This document shows positions 29,340 to 40,287 of a stretch of DNA of 64,000 nucleotides, piece after piece. The stretch's first letter is position 1; every line of letters begins with the position of its first letter. Both the position numbers and the translations under genes were made by a program. The notes beneath the pieces are model-generated. The model was not told the origin of the DNA, ran no database searches, and saw only the letters and a list, made by a program, of their open reading frames with translations. The stretch is from Alphaproteobacteria bacterium. Its GTDB lineage: Bacteria; Pseudomonadota; Alphaproteobacteria; Rhizobiales; BM303. The stretch lies in contig JAJRYE010000106.1 in the NCBI GenBank assembly GCA_024275895.1, forward strand, positions 18,815-82,814. Direction: 5' to 3'.

Positions 29340-30161
29340 TTAAGCCTTTTCCTTGCCGCTCTGGTGCGCGGCCTCAAGCCTGGCGTAACGCATCATGCCA
29401 ACGGGTATGGAGGCAAGATAGGCCAGTGAAAGCACCGTCAGGCTCAGCCACGGAAAGCTGAGCAAAACTGCGGCCAGCATGACAACCAGAATGAGAATTG
29501 GCAAGACCGCATCGCGGCTGACGCGCTGACCGAGCAATTTGCCCGAAAAGGTCGGGATCTGGCTGACAAGCAAAAACGCCATACCGGCGCAAAAAACGAC
29601 AATCGGCATCGCCATATAGGGGATATAGGGCACGCCCAGCTTGTGCAGATAAAGCGGCAGCAGCAACACCGCCGCTCCAGCGGGAGCGGGAACGCCGGTA
29701 AAGAAATTCGCCTTCCAAGCCGGTTTATCCGGCTCATCCAGCGCCACATTAAACCGCGCCAGACGCAGCGCCATGCACAGCGCAAAGGCGAGCACCGCAA
29801 TCCAGCCGACGGATTTGAGCTCATGCAGCAGCCAGATATACAAAAGCAGGGCCGGCGCCACGCCAAAATTGACGAAATCCACCAGCGAATCCAGCTCGGC
29901 GCCAAAACGTGAGACCCCCTTGAGCATGCGCGCCACCCGTCCATCAAGAGCATCGAGAATACCGGCGAGAATAATCGCCCCGACCGCAAGCTCATAGCGG
30001 CCATCCATAGCCATGCGGATTGATGTCAACCCGCTGCACAGGGCCAGCAGGGTAATCATGTTGGGGATCAGCACATTGACCGGTACACGGGTAAAGCGGC
30101 GCTTCTTGCGCTGCTTTGCCTTGTCCGGCGCGGGGGGCTGGAAGATATCCTTGTTCTGCAT
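29340..30161 (-). CDS. pssA: CDP-diacylglycerol--serine O-phosphatidyltransferase
   Basis: CDP-alcohol phosphotransferase motif DALDGRVARMLKGVSRFGAELDSLVDF; beside psd. Confidence 0.93.
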   Translation of the reverse strand: MQNKDIFQPPAPDKAKQRKKRRFTRVPVNVLIPNMITLLALCSGLTSIRMAMDGRYELAVGAIILAGILDALDGRVARMLKGVSRFGAELDSLVDFVNFGVAPALLLYIWLLHELKSVGWIAVLAFALCMALRLARFNVALDEPDKPAWKANFFTGVPAPAGAAVLLLPLYLHKLGVPYIPYMAMPIVVFCAGMAFLLVSQIPTFSGKLLGQRVSRDAVLPILILVVMLAAVLLSFPWLSLTVLSLAYLASIPVGMMRYARLEAAHQSGKEKA

Positions 30162-30168
30162 GATCAGA

Positions 30169-30864
30169 TCAACCGGTGCGGGTTTCGCGCGCCGCCTCCC
30201 CGGATTCAAGGTCAGCCAGAACGGTTTCACCGGCAATGGCGCTCTGGCCGACACCAACCTGAACGCTGGCAGAGGGGGGAAGATAAACATCAACCCGGCT
30301 GCCAAAACGGATCAGCCCGAAACGCTCGCCCGCCTGAAGGACATCGCCGCTTTTGCTCAGCGGCACAATACGCCGCGCAATGAGCCCCGCAATCTGCACA
30401 ACGCCGATGCGCAGCCCGTTATCCATTTCAAGCGTCATCAGGCGGCGCTCGTTATCCTCGCTCGCCTTGTCCAGCTCGGCATTGATGAACTTGCCCTTGA
30501 TATAGTGGGTGGCGGTAATTTTGCCCGCCACCGGCGCGCGGTTGATATGGCAGTCAAATACATTCATGAACACTGAAATACGGATGCATTCATCCCGGTT
30601 CAGTTCCAGTTCCGCCGGCGGCGCAACGTGCATGATATGGCTGATATGACCGTCCGCTGGAGAAATAACGAGTTCACCGCCCAGGGGCGTGACCCTTTCC
30701 GGATCGCGGAAAAACAACGCACACCAGATGGTGAGCATAAGGCCAACCCAGCCCAGAGGTTCGGCAAACCAGAAAGCAACGAGCGAAAGGACGGCAAAAA
30801 CGGCTATAAAACGATAGCCTTCAGGATGAACCGGGGGAATGGCGTTTAGAATTGATTTTAGCAT
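30169..30864 (-). CDS. psd: Phosphatidylserine decarboxylase proenzyme
   Basis: [41 protein letters not shown] (GS cleavage site). Confidence 0.95.
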   Translation of the reverse strand: MLKSILNAIPPVHPEGYRFIAVFAVLSLVAFWFAEPLGWVGLMLTIWCALFFRDPERVTPLGGELVISPADGHISHIMHVAPPAELELNRDECIRISVFMNVFDCHINRAPVAGKITATHYIKGKFINAELDKASEDNERRLMTLEMDNGLRIGVVQIAGLIARRIVPLSKSGDVLQAGERFGLIRFGSRVDVYLPPSASVQVGVGQSAIAGETVLADLESGEAARETRTG

Positions 30865-30899
30865 TTACGGCCTTCGCGGGAGAAGAAGGGAAACTCATG

Positions 30900-32786
30900 C
30901 TAACTGCTTACCTCAAGGGGCGCAATTCCGCCAGCCCTTTCACCTGATCCGGTCCGGTTCTTGCGCTGCTGGGCCCATAACCCGGCGTAAATGCCCCCCG
31001 AGGCAATCAGCTCGTCATGGGTTCCGGTTTCCCTGACGCTTCCCTTCTCAAGCACGATGATCGTATCGGCATGCACCACGGTCGAGAGGCGGTGGGCGAT
31101 CATCAAGGTGGTGCGGTTTTGCGCTACCTCGTCAAGGGCACTCTGAATGTCTTTTTCCGTTGCCGTGTCAAGGGCGGAGGTGGCTTCATCAAGCACCAGT
31201 ATCGGTGGTGATTTCAGGATGGTGCGGGCAATGGCCACGCGCTGTTTCTCACCGCCGGAAAGCTTTAGGCCGCGCTCGCCCACCGGGGTATCATAACCCT
31301 TGGGCAAGGCGGCGATAAAGCCGTGAATCTGGGCCATTTTGGCCGCTTCCACGATATCTTCAAACGAAGCGCCGGGACGGCCATAGGCGATATTATATCT
31401 TATGGTGTCGTTAAAAAGCACCGTATCTTGCGGCACCATGCCGATCGCAGCGCGCAGGGAGCTTTGGGTGACTGCATTGATGTTTTGCCCGTCTATGCTC
31501 ACGGCACCATCCGTGACCTCGTAAAACCGGAACAACAGTCGCGACAGGGTTGATTTTCCGGCGCCGCTGGGGCCGACAACCGCGACCGTTTTTCCGGCCG
31601 GAATCTCAAAACTGACATTTTTCAATATCGGCCGCTCCGCATCATAGGCAAAGGAGACATTATCGAAACTGACTTTGGCGTTGGCAACCTTCAGGGGCGG
31701 CGCGCCCGGCCTGTCGGTGATCCCGGGCGGTGTTTCGAGCAGCTCGAAGGTATTTTCAATATCCACCAGCGATTGCTTGATATCGCGGTACACCATGCCG
31801 ATGAAAAACAGCGGCTGGTACATCTGGATCAGATAGGCATTGACCATGACAAAATCGCCGATGGTCATCTCGCCCTGCATGACCCCGTAAGCCGACATCG
31901 ACATGCACAGGCCAAGACCGATGGAATAGATAAAGGACTGCCCCGCATTTAATACCGAGAGCGAGGTATAGGTTTTCACCGCCCCTTCTTCATAGGCCGC
32001 CACGGCGCTGTCAAAACGGCGCGATTCGAGCTCTTCATTGCCGAAATATTTGACGGTTTCATAGTTGAGCAGGGAATCGATGGCGCGCGAATAGGCCTTT
32101 GTATCGGCTTCATTCATCTGCCGTCTTATGCGGGTGCGCCATTCGGTGGCGTAAAAAGTAAAGGCAAGATAAACCGCAATGGTAACCGTCATCACCAGCG
32201 CATAGGCAAGATGATAATACAGGGCAAGAACAATGAAAACGAGGCCAAGTTCCAGAATCGTCGGGACAATCTGGAATAGGGAAAAGCGGATAATGGTCTC
32301 GACCGCGCGCGCGCCGCGCTCCATCACCCGGCTGAGCGCTCCCGTGCGACGCTCAAGATGGTAGCGCAGGGAAAGGTCATGCAAATGCCGGAAGGTTGCC
32401 AGCGACAGCTTGCGCACAGCGTTCTGGGTAATTTTGGCAAACAGCCCGCCGCTCAACTGGACAAAGCCGACCATGGCAAAACGCCCCACGGCATAAGCGG
32501 CGATAAAGGCAAAGATCACCCCTGCGCTTAAAACCGCCGTCCGGGCTTGCGGGTTTGCCGCGGCGCTCACGCCGTTAAGCCCGTCAATCGCCAGCTTGAA
32601 AAGGTAAGGAACCAGAACCGTTGCGCCCTTGGCGGCAAAAAGCGAGATGAGGGCAAGCACCACCCGCCAGCGCAAATCAGGCCGGTTGTCCGGCCAGATA
32701 TAACCTAAAAACCGGCGAATGGTCCCCAGATCCCAGTTGCCCGACCCGGCAGCATCAGATTTATCATTTGATTTCAGGCCGCGCAT
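30900..32786 (-). CDS. Atm1-type ABC transporter (TM + ATPase)
   Basis: VKYFGNEELESRRFD, GPSGAGKSTLSRLLFRFYEVTDG, LSGGEKQRVAIARTILKSP. Confidence 0.92.
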   Translation of the reverse strand: MRGLKSNDKSDAAGSGNWDLGTIRRFLGYIWPDNRPDLRWRVVLALISLFAAKGATVLVPYLFKLAIDGLNGVSAAANPQARTAVLSAGVIFAFIAAYAVGRFAMVGFVQLSGGLFAKITQNAVRKLSLATFRHLHDLSLRYHLERRTGALSRVMERGARAVETIIRFSLFQIVPTILELGLVFIVLALYYHLAYALVMTVTIAVYLAFTFYATEWRTRIRRQMNEADTKAYSRAIDSLLNYETVKYFGNEELESRRFDSAVAAYEEGAVKTYTSLSVLNAGQSFIYSIGLGLCMSMSAYGVMQGEMTIGDFVMVNAYLIQMYQPLFFIGMVYRDIKQSLVDIENTFELLETPPGITDRPGAPPLKVANAKVSFDNVSFAYDAERPILKNVSFEIPAGKTVAVVGPSGAGKSTLSRLLFRFYEVTDGAVSIDGQNINAVTQSSLRAAIGMVPQDTVLFNDTIRYNIAYGRPGASFEDIVEAAKMAQIHGFIAALPKGYDTPVGERGLKLSGGEKQRVAIARTILKSPPILVLDEATSALDTATEKDIQSALDEVAQNRTTLMIAHRLSTVVHADTIIVLEKGSVRETGTHDELIASGGIYAGLWAQQRKNRTGSGERAGGIAPLEVSS

Positions 32787-32932
32787 ATTCGCCAGAGCTC
32801 ACAAGTTGCATTCATCCTTTACGGGCAGGTCCCGGACAAGGGTAATTTTACAGAATTTACCGGTAATCCCGCCGCAAAAGGCCGGTGTAATTTCCCGGCC
32901 TCACGGCTTTATCCACTTCGCGGCGGCGCGGC

Positions 32933-34861
32933 TCACTTTCGCAAGGCACTCGCATCCGAGCCCGGAGTGGTAAAAATCTGCCCCGGGTAAATCAGATCGG
33001 GGTCCCTGATCTTGTTTTTATTGGCCTCATAAATGACCGTATATTGAATACCGTGACCATAAAGCGCGCGCGAGATATTCCACAGATTATCACCGGGCTG
33101 GATAATCACCTCGCCATTGATGCGCGCCTGCTTGACAGCCTCGGGAGCCGCCCGCTCAAAGGGCGCCTCGACCCGGGCGGTGATTTTGTTGCTGCGGCCG
33201 ATCTGATCCACCCGCAGCGTATATTGCCCCGGCTGGATATGGGTTCTGGTTTTCAGTTCCCAGTTCCCGTCCGCATTGGTGGTCGCCGTGCCGATAAAAT
33301 CATTATTGAGATAGATGCGCAACATGCTGCCCTTTTTGGCTCTGCCGGACAGGATGACCTGGCCATCATCATTATAGTCCACGCTCCTGAAGCTGAGCGG
33401 GATGAGTTCTTCCCTTGCCACCTCCTCCGGTGTCTGAAGCACGCGGCTGGCCTTGCCCGGCTCGGAGACAACGACAAGAGGCTTGGCCGGTTCGGGCGCT
33501 TTGGGTGCTTTATCCCGCGCGGGCGCAGCGGATGCCTCGGGCGCTTTTTTCACCGCTTTTACCACGACCTTTTTATCCGGGGTTTGTGCCGCCGGTTTTG
33601 CCGTTTCGGTACCAGTTGTTTTGGTGGCGGTGTCAGGCACCGGTTTTGCGACGGGTTTTTCAGGTTTCGCCCCGACCGGAACACCGGCTTCCGGAGCTTG
33701 CCTGACCGGCTTTTGCATCACCGCTTCGGCGGTTTTGACGGCGGTTTCAGCCGAGGCCCCGGTGGCCGGTTTTTCAACTGCGGGTTTGGCCGCAACTCCG
33801 GGCTCTGGAGTTTCTTTTACCGGTTTTTGCGCCCCGGCCCCGGTGTCATTTGCGGCTTTTGCAACCGGCTTTTCAGGCTCCGGGCTGACCGCAATGCTGG
33901 TTTGGGGCTTTTGCGCCACAGGCTTTCGCGCCACAGGCTTTTGCGCCACAGGCTTTTGCGTCGCAGGCTTTTGCATCACTGCTTCGGCGGTTTTGGTTTC
34001 GGTTTTATCCACGGGTTTTGCAGCGGGTTTTTCGGCCGGCCGTTTTGCTTCGGCCGTATCCATTGCGGTTTTTACGCCGGTATCTGTTTTTGCCGCTGGT
34101 GATTCGGGTTGTGTATCAGGTTTTTTTACCCCCGCATCAACCGTTTTTGCTGCCGCTGACGCCAGCTTTTTGGCCGCCGGTTTTTCAACTTCGCTTTTGG
34201 CCTTGTCTTCAGGCATGGCGGCCGGAGCCGGTTCGCTTTTGCGGAGCGGCGTTTTGGCTTCGGGCAATTTGGCCTCCGCCATTTTACCCGGTGTTTTCTT
34301 TATCGCTTCAGGGCGCGAGATGGCAACAATCTGCGATGAAGCCAGTTTTATTGTGTTGTCGGGCGAGCTGGCGGTCAGTTTCAGACTGGATGTTCCGGCC
34401 GCTACCGGTTTATCGGAAATAATCACCCATTCGCCGCGCGAATTGGCGGTGGCCTCACCGATAATCACGCCCTTTGAGCGCACGACAACTTTCCAGCCCG
34501 GCGGCGCCCGGCCAGCGATAACGGCGGATCCGTCGGGCTCGATGCGTACAACGTCAAAACTTGGTGTCTCCAGCTCTGGCGCCTTGGCGGGAGCTGTCTG
34601 GATTGCGGTCTTAAGCTTTGCCGCTTCCCGGGGTTCTTCCGGTTTTTTGACAGCTGGAGCGGGTTTTTGCACCGCCGGTGCGGGTTTTTGCACTGCGGGG
34701 GTTTTTGGTTTTGGCGCGGCTGCCACCGGCTTTTTTGCAGCAACCGCATCAGGTTTGGCCGGGGGCGTTTGAGAAGACTGCATGCGATCATATGAGTACC
34801 AGGCAATGACGGCGGTAAACGCGGCCAGCAATCCGGTAATTCCATACCATACGGCTTTCAT
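32933..34861 (-). CDS. LysM-domain protein with N-terminal TM segment and long Lys-Pro-Ala low-complexity linker
   Basis: C-term IQPGDNLWNISRALYGHGIQYTVIYEANKNKIRDPDLIYPGQIFTTP; repetitive QKPVAQKP linker. Confidence 0.9.
   Translation of the reverse strand: MKAVWYGITGLLAAFTAVIAWYSYDRMQSSQTPPAKPDAVAAKKPVAAAPKPKTPAVQKPAPAVQKPAPAVKKPEEPREAAKLKTAIQTAPAKAPELETPSFDVVRIEPDGSAVIAGRAPPGWKVVVRSKGVIIGEATANSRGEWVIISDKPVAAGTSSLKLTASSPDNTIKLASSQIVAISRPEAIKKTPGKMAEAKLPEAKTPLRKSEPAPAAMPEDKAKSEVEKPAAKKLASAAAKTVDAGVKKPDTQPESPAAKTDTGVKTAMDTAEAKRPAEKPAAKPVDKTETKTAEAVMQKPATQKPVAQKPVARKPVAQKPQTSIAVSPEPEKPVAKAANDTGAGAQKPVKETPEPGVAAKPAVEKPATGASAETAVKTAEAVMQKPVRQAPEAGVPVGAKPEKPVAKPVPDTATKTTGTETAKPAAQTPDKKVVVKAVKKAPEASAAPARDKAPKAPEPAKPLVVVSEPGKASRVLQTPEEVAREELIPLSFRSVDYNDDGQVILSGRAKKGSMLRIYLNNDFIGTATTNADGNWELKTRTHIQPGQYTLRVDQIGRSNKITARVEAPFERAAPEAVKQARINGEVIIQPGDNLWNISRALYGHGIQYTVIYEANKNKIRDPDLIYPGQIFTTPGSDASALRK
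33906..33980 (-). repeat. Five tandem 15-bp units (consensus ggcttttgcgccaca) inside the LysM linker
   Basis: Direct reading of 33906-33980. Confidence 0.9.
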
Positions 34862-35095
34862 AAGATCCCCTTCTTCACTTCAAACGGGTTTGCAGATCAG
34901 CAATAAACACCATGCCCGCGGTAACTCGTCTTTATCAACCGGCCTTCTTATAGCAGTAAATTCCCATCAAACCTACCGCGCATATTGATGCGGCGAAATG
35001 TACATGCATTTATGTTTAATGTAAAAGGCGCCGTGGAATAATCAGCGGCAAATACCGGTTGACGCGGAGTAGCCGGGATGCAAAACCATGCCTCC

Positions 35096-35659
35096 ATGAG
35101 CACCATTAAAAATATCTGCGTCTATTGCGGCTCCGGTCTGGGCGGCAACGGCAAATATGCCGCGGCGGGACAAATTCTCGGCCAGGCCATGGCGGCAAGG
35201 GGCATCGGGCTGGTCTATGGCGGCGCCAGCATCGGGATCATGGGCGAGATCGCCCGCGCCGTGCGCGAAAACGGTGGCTATGTGACCGGGGTCATCCCGC
35301 GTTTCTTAACCCGGCATGAGGTGGTTTATGACGGGGCGCAGGAGTTGATCCTCACCGAAACCATGCAGGAGCGCAAGCACATCATGGCGGAGCGTTCCGA
35401 CGCCTTTGTCGCCCTGCCGGGCGGGATCGGTACATTGGAAGAACTGGTTGAGATGATGACGCTGGCCCAGCTTGAGCGCCATGTCAAACCGATAGTGATG
35501 GCCAGTATCGATAATTTCTGGGACCCCCTGATCACCCTGTTTGATCATATGCGCGCCGAGGGCTTCATTCGCCCGGAAATCCCCCTGACCTATAAAGTCG
35601 CCCATGAGGCCGAGGCGATTATGCCGCTCATCCTGGGGGCGCGGGCCGGTGCCGTCTAA
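35096..35659 (+). CDS. LOG family (lysine decarboxylase-like) protein
   Basis: VYCGSGLGGNGKYAAAGQILG, LPGGIGTLEELVEMMT (PGGxGTxxE). Confidence 0.95.
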   Translation: MSTIKNICVYCGSGLGGNGKYAAAGQILGQAMAARGIGLVYGGASIGIMGEIARAVRENGGYVTGVIPRFLTRHEVVYDGAQELILTETMQERKHIMAERSDAFVALPGGIGTLEELVEMMTLAQLERHVKPIVMASIDNFWDPLITLFDHMRAEGFIRPEIPLTYKVAHEAEAIMPLILGARAGAV

Positions 35660-35670
35660 ACGTGAAGATT

Positions 35671-37287
35671 CTAAGCCGGGCCGGGGGTTGGCGCTTTATC
35701 GCGGACCAGCTTGTAGGTGATGGAGTCCACCAGCGCCTCAAAAGAGGCATCGACAATATTTGAGGATACCCCCACCGTGAACCAGCGCGCGCCGGTTTTA
35801 TCGCGGCTTTCAATCAGCACCCTTGTGACCGCCTCGGTGCCGCCGGTGAGAATGCGCACCTTGTAATCCACCAGTTGCAGATCGCGGATATAGGGCGAGT
35901 ATTCACCCAAATCCTTGCGCAGGGCGATATCAAGCGCATTGACCGGCCCGTTGCCCTCACCCGCCGAGATATAATGATTGCCGTTCACCGTGATCTTGAC
36001 TGTGGCTTCGGAGACATTGACCAGATCGCCAAGCGCATTGTAGCGCCGCTCCACCAGAACCCGGTAATGGTCAATCTTGAAAAACTCCGGCACAACCAGC
36101 AATATGCGCCGCGCCAGCAGCTCGAACGAGGCGCTCGCCGCCTCATAGGCATAGCCGATGGTTTCCCGGTCCTTGACCACTTCCAGAAGCCGGGCGATGC
36201 GCGGGTCTCCGGGGTCGGCATCAATGCCAAGCCGGTCAAGCTCGCTCAGGATATTGGACTTTCCCGCCTGATCGGAGATCAGCATGCGCCGCCGGTTGCC
36301 GACAAGTTCCGGCTCGATATGCTCATAGGTGCGAGGGTTTTTCTGCACCGCCGAGACATGTATCCCGCCCTTATGGGCAAAGGCGCTCTTGCCCACATAA
36401 GGCGCATCATCGGAAGGCTGCTGGTTCAAAAGCTCGTCAAGCAGCCGCGAGGCCTTGGTGAGGGTTTTAAGCTGCCGCGGCGAGATGCCGATTTCAAACC
36501 GGGAATTGTATTCGGACTTGAGCATCAAGGTGGGGATGATGGTGGTGAGATTGGCGTTGCCGCAGCGCTCGCCCAGACCATTGAGCGTGCCTTGTATCTG
36601 CCGCGCGCCGGCATTGATGGCGGCAAAGGAATTGGCCACCGCCTGACCGGTATCGTCATGGCAGTGAATGCCTAAATGATCACCCGGAACCTGTGTGGCC
36701 ACATCGCGGACAATCTCATCAATTTCATGCGGCAGGGTGCCGCCATTGGTGTCGCACAAAACCACCCAGCGCGCGCCGTTTTCATAGGCGGTCCGGGCGC
36801 AGGCCAGCGCATAATCGCGATTGGCCTTGTAACCGTCAAAAAAATGCTCGCAGTCAAAAACCGCCTCGCGTCCGTCTTTTGCGATATGGGCAAGGCTCTG
36901 GGCGATGGCGGCAAGGTTTTCTTCGTTGGAAATCCCCAGCGCCACTTCGACATGCAAATCCCAGGTCTTGCCGAATACGCAGATGGCCTCGGCGTGGGTG
37001 TCCAGCAGGGCCGCCAGACCGGGGTCGTTTTCAGCGCTGCGCCCGGCCCTCTTGGTCATGCCGAACGCAGTGAGCTTCGCGTTTCCGTAATCGGGTTTGC
37101 GGGCAAAAAACTGCGTATCGGTGGGATTGGCGCCGGGAAAGCCGCCCTCGATGTAATCTAGCCCCAGATCGCCCAGCGCCCGGGCGATCAGCACCTTTTC
37201 CTCGCGGTTGAAATCGACCCCTTGAGTCTGCTGGCCATCGCGCAAGGTCGTATCAAAAAGGCTGATATATTCTTTGTTGCGGCTCAT
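35671..37287 (-). CDS. cimA: (R)-citramalate synthase
   Basis: LFDTTLRDGQQTQGVDF and FHKGG-type FAHKGGIHVSAVQKNPRTYEHI. Confidence 0.92.
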   Translation of the reverse strand: MSRNKEYISLFDTTLRDGQQTQGVDFNREEKVLIARALGDLGLDYIEGGFPGANPTDTQFFARKPDYGNAKLTAFGMTKRAGRSAENDPGLAALLDTHAEAICVFGKTWDLHVEVALGISNEENLAAIAQSLAHIAKDGREAVFDCEHFFDGYKANRDYALACARTAYENGARWVVLCDTNGGTLPHEIDEIVRDVATQVPGDHLGIHCHDDTGQAVANSFAAINAGARQIQGTLNGLGERCGNANLTTIIPTLMLKSEYNSRFEIGISPRQLKTLTKASRLLDELLNQQPSDDAPYVGKSAFAHKGGIHVSAVQKNPRTYEHIEPELVGNRRRMLISDQAGKSNILSELDRLGIDADPGDPRIARLLEVVKDRETIGYAYEAASASFELLARRILLVVPEFFKIDHYRVLVERRYNALGDLVNVSEATVKITVNGNHYISAGEGNGPVNALDIALRKDLGEYSPYIRDLQLVDYKVRILTGGTEAVTRVLIESRDKTGARWFTVGVSSNIVDASFEALVDSITYKLVRDKAPTPGPA

Positions 37288-37404
37288 CCGGCTCTCCCGC
37301 GCGCATTGGTTCAGGCAACGCCCGCCCTTTTTCGCTGTTAAGGCTTCTTTCGTGTACAGAGCCTGAAAGGGGCTGGCAAGTCCGTGTGCATCGGGTTTGC
37401 CGGT

Positions 37405-38505
37405 TTATTTGTCGAGGAAAATAATCTGGTCCGGGTTAAGTTCAACCTTGACCCTGTCGGAGACGGCAAAAACATGCTCTCCGGGTTGATGGTTATGGTC
37501 CACCAGAAAGGCTTCACCGCCGCTCTCGACCTTGTATCTTAAAATATTGCCTAAAAACTCAACCTCCGAAACTTTGCCGTCAAAGCAAATACGGTCTTTG
37601 TCGCAGCTTTCTTCGGGGGGAAGAATTTCTGCATTCTGCGGCCTGAAAACAATCAGGGTTGCGTTTTTACCTTTGTCTGCAACCTTGATTTTCGTGCCCT
37701 TTTCGCTGACAAACATATTTGTTCTGCCGGTTGTTTCAACATGGCCTTTGAAAATATTGGCCGTTCCCAAAAAGCCGGCCACGAACTTGTTTGCCGGCTC
37801 GTCGTAAAGCGTCATGGGCGAACCGACCTGTTGCAATATCCCGTCATTCAAAACCGCCATCCGGTCGGAGGTTGTATTGGCCTCTTCCTGATCATGGGTG
37901 ACAAAGATTGTCGTCAGGCCCAGCTTGCGTTGCAGGGCAAGAATATCGCGGCGCATCTGCACCCGCAGATTGGCGTCCAGATTGGAGAGCGGCTCATCAA
38001 GCAGCAAAACCCGTGGTTCAATCACGATGGTGCGTGCCAGAGCGACGCGTTGCTGCTGTCCGCCCGAGAGCTGCGAGGGACGGCGCTGGGCGTATTCGGC
38101 CATATCGACCAACTCCAGCGCCTCCATGACGCGGGTGTTAATCTCCGCCCGGGGGAGTTTGCGCTCTTCGAGCCCGAAGGCGACATTTTTGGCCACGGAC
38201 ATATGCGGCCACAAGGCATAGGACTGGAAAACCATGCCGACATTGCGCTCCCAGGGCGGAAGCTTGGCAATATCCTCGCTGCCGATCAGAATGCGCCCCT
38301 TTGGCGTTGGGCCAAATCCGGCGATGGCGCGCAGCAGGGTCGATTTTCCCGAACCTGAAGGGCCCAGAAACGAGAAAAACTCGCCGGCCCTGATGTGCAG
38401 GTTGATGCCTTTTAAAACTTCCGTCTCGCCAAAGGAGAGGCTTAAATCCTCAATCACGACATCTGAGCTCTGGGGGGGGTGCATATTCATTTCATGCCTC
38501 CTCAT
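37405..38505 (-). CDS. Iron(III)/FbpC-type ABC transporter ATPase
   Basis: GPSGSGKSTLLRAIAGF, LSGGQQQRVALARTIV, TOBE-like C-terminus. Confidence 0.9.
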   Translation of the reverse strand: MRRHEMNMHPPQSSDVVIEDLSLSFGETEVLKGINLHIRAGEFFSFLGPSGSGKSTLLRAIAGFGPTPKGRILIGSEDIAKLPPWERNVGMVFQSYALWPHMSVAKNVAFGLEERKLPRAEINTRVMEALELVDMAEYAQRRPSQLSGGQQQRVALARTIVIEPRVLLLDEPLSNLDANLRVQMRRDILALQRKLGLTTIFVTHDQEEANTTSDRMAVLNDGILQQVGSPMTLYDEPANKFVAGFLGTANIFKGHVETTGRTNMFVSEKGTKIKVADKGKNATLIVFRPQNAEILPPEESCDKDRICFDGKVSEVEFLGNILRYKVESGGEAFLVDHNHQPGEHVFAVSDRVKVELNPDQIIFLDK

Positions 38506-40201
38506 TGACCGGCCGCGCGGCGCTGCGTTTTTTCTCGGTGCGTTCGATAACTTTATGGGAAAAATAGGTGCCGAGCCCGACGATCACCACCGCGATCATG
38601 CCCAGCGCCGCGCCCGGACCGCGCCCGGCGGCCGATTGCATGAACTCATATATGCCAAAGGCGAGCGGCGCATCGGATTCGCGCGCCACCAGCATGATGG
38701 TGGCGGAAAGCTCGACCGAAGCGGTGGCAAAAGAGGTGATAAAGCCGGCCAGAATGCCACCGCTCATGAGTGGGATGACGATGCGCCAGACGGTGCGGCG
38801 TTTGGTGGCGCCGAGATTTTCCGCCGATTCCTCCAGCATGATCGAAACCTGCTGGATCGCCGCCACGCAGGCGCGCAGCGCATAGGGCAGCCGCCTTATG
38901 GTGAGCGCGATGACGATAATCACCCACCAGGTCGCCAGCGGCTCATTCACCAGCGGCACGTCAAACTGGTAAAACGTGCGCAGATAGCCGATGCCCAGCA
39001 CAACGCCGGGCACCGCCAGCGCCATGGTGGCGCCGTAATCGAGCCATTTGCGCCCGACCAGTTTTGTCCGCCACACAATATAGGCAATCGCCGTGCCCAG
39101 TATGACGTCAAACAGGGCCGCCAGCCCGGCATAAAGCAGGGTGTTGGTGATATATTGCGAGGCCGAGCCTATAACCTTGATGTAATGATCGAATGTATAG
39201 GCGTCGGGCAGGATCGAATAGGACCATATGGTGCCGAAGGAAAGCAGCATCAGCCCCAGATGCGGCGAGAGCACCAGAACCAGAATGAAAATCACCACCG
39301 CGTAACAGCCAAACTTCTCCCACGGGCGCAAATCGCGCTTGGCAAGCCCGCCGCCGCCCTTTTGCACCGTGGCGTAATCCTTGCCGCGCATGGCGGCGAG
39401 CGAGACCCAGAGGGAAAGCAGCGAAAACACAATCAGGATGACCGAAATGACATAACCCATGGGATCGGAAATGCCGATGGATGAAATCCGCAAATAGGCT
39501 TGCGGCGCCAGCATCTTGTTGACATCAAGCAGCAAGGGCGTCCCCAGATCATCAAAAACCTTGATGAAAACCAGCGCCGCACCGGCAATATAGCCGGGCA
39601 TGGCAAGCGGAAATACTACCTTGCGGAACAGGCGCATTCCGTGCGAGCCCAGATTTTGCGCCGATTCTTCCATTGCCCGGTCGATATTGTTCAGGGCCGC
39701 GGATAAATTGATCAGGATAAAGGGGAAATAATGAATGCTCTGGACTAGGATAACCCCGTTCAGCCCCTCCATAAACGGGATATTGATACCGAACCACTCA
39801 TCCAGAATGAGATTGACCGAACCGTTGGAGCCAAACAGAAGCTTCATCGCCACCGCGCCGACGAAGGGCGGCATGATCAGCGGAATAATGCCGAGGGTCT
39901 GGATCAGCACCGCGCCGGAAAAATTAAACCTTGTGGTGAAATACGAAAGCGGCAGGGCGATCAAAGTGGCGATGACCACCGACATTCCCGCCACATAAAC
40001 CGAATTGTAAAAACTCTCCCGGAACAGGGAGGAGGAAAAAAAATCGGCAAAATTGATGATGGTGAAGGCGCCGGTATTGGCGTCCTGAAACGCTACATAG
40101 ATAACTTTCAGTACCGGAACCACAAGGAACAGGATCAAAAACAGCGCGATCAACACACCCGCCAGAGCCGGGCCTCTCTGGCTTTTTGACAGTACGGACA
40201 T
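38492..40201 (-). CDS. Iron/FbpB-type ABC permease (fused double permease)
   Basis: 569 aa with two EAA-like loops; translationally overlaps the ATPase. Confidence 0.9.
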   Translation of the reverse strand: MSVLSKSQRGPALAGVLIALFLILFLVVPVLKVIYVAFQDANTGAFTIINFADFFSSSLFRESFYNSVYVAGMSVVIATLIALPLSYFTTRFNFSGAVLIQTLGIIPLIMPPFVGAVAMKLLFGSNGSVNLILDEWFGINIPFMEGLNGVILVQSIHYFPFILINLSAALNNIDRAMEESAQNLGSHGMRLFRKVVFPLAMPGYIAGAALVFIKVFDDLGTPLLLDVNKMLAPQAYLRISSIGISDPMGYVISVILIVFSLLSLWVSLAAMRGKDYATVQKGGGGLAKRDLRPWEKFGCYAVVIFILVLVLSPHLGLMLLSFGTIWSYSILPDAYTFDHYIKVIGSASQYITNTLLYAGLAALFDVILGTAIAYIVWRTKLVGRKWLDYGATMALAVPGVVLGIGYLRTFYQFDVPLVNEPLATWWVIIVIALTIRRLPYALRACVAAIQQVSIMLEESAENLGATKRRTVWRIVIPLMSGGILAGFITSFATASVELSATIMLVARESDAPLAFGIYEFMQSAAGRGPGAALGMIAVVIVGLGTYFSHKVIERTEKKRSAARPVNEEA

Positions 40202-40287
40202 ATTGCCTCCCGTGACCCTTGCCGGATCTTCTGTTTACGGCCAGAACGGCCGGTCCGCATTCAATTGCGCCGCAGCGCGAAAAATCG

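Noticed and set aside
33453-34772. 439-aa plus-strand Ala/Gly/Phe-rich repetitive ORF
   Set aside because: Generated by the antisense of the Lys-Pro-Ala linker repeats of the LysM gene.
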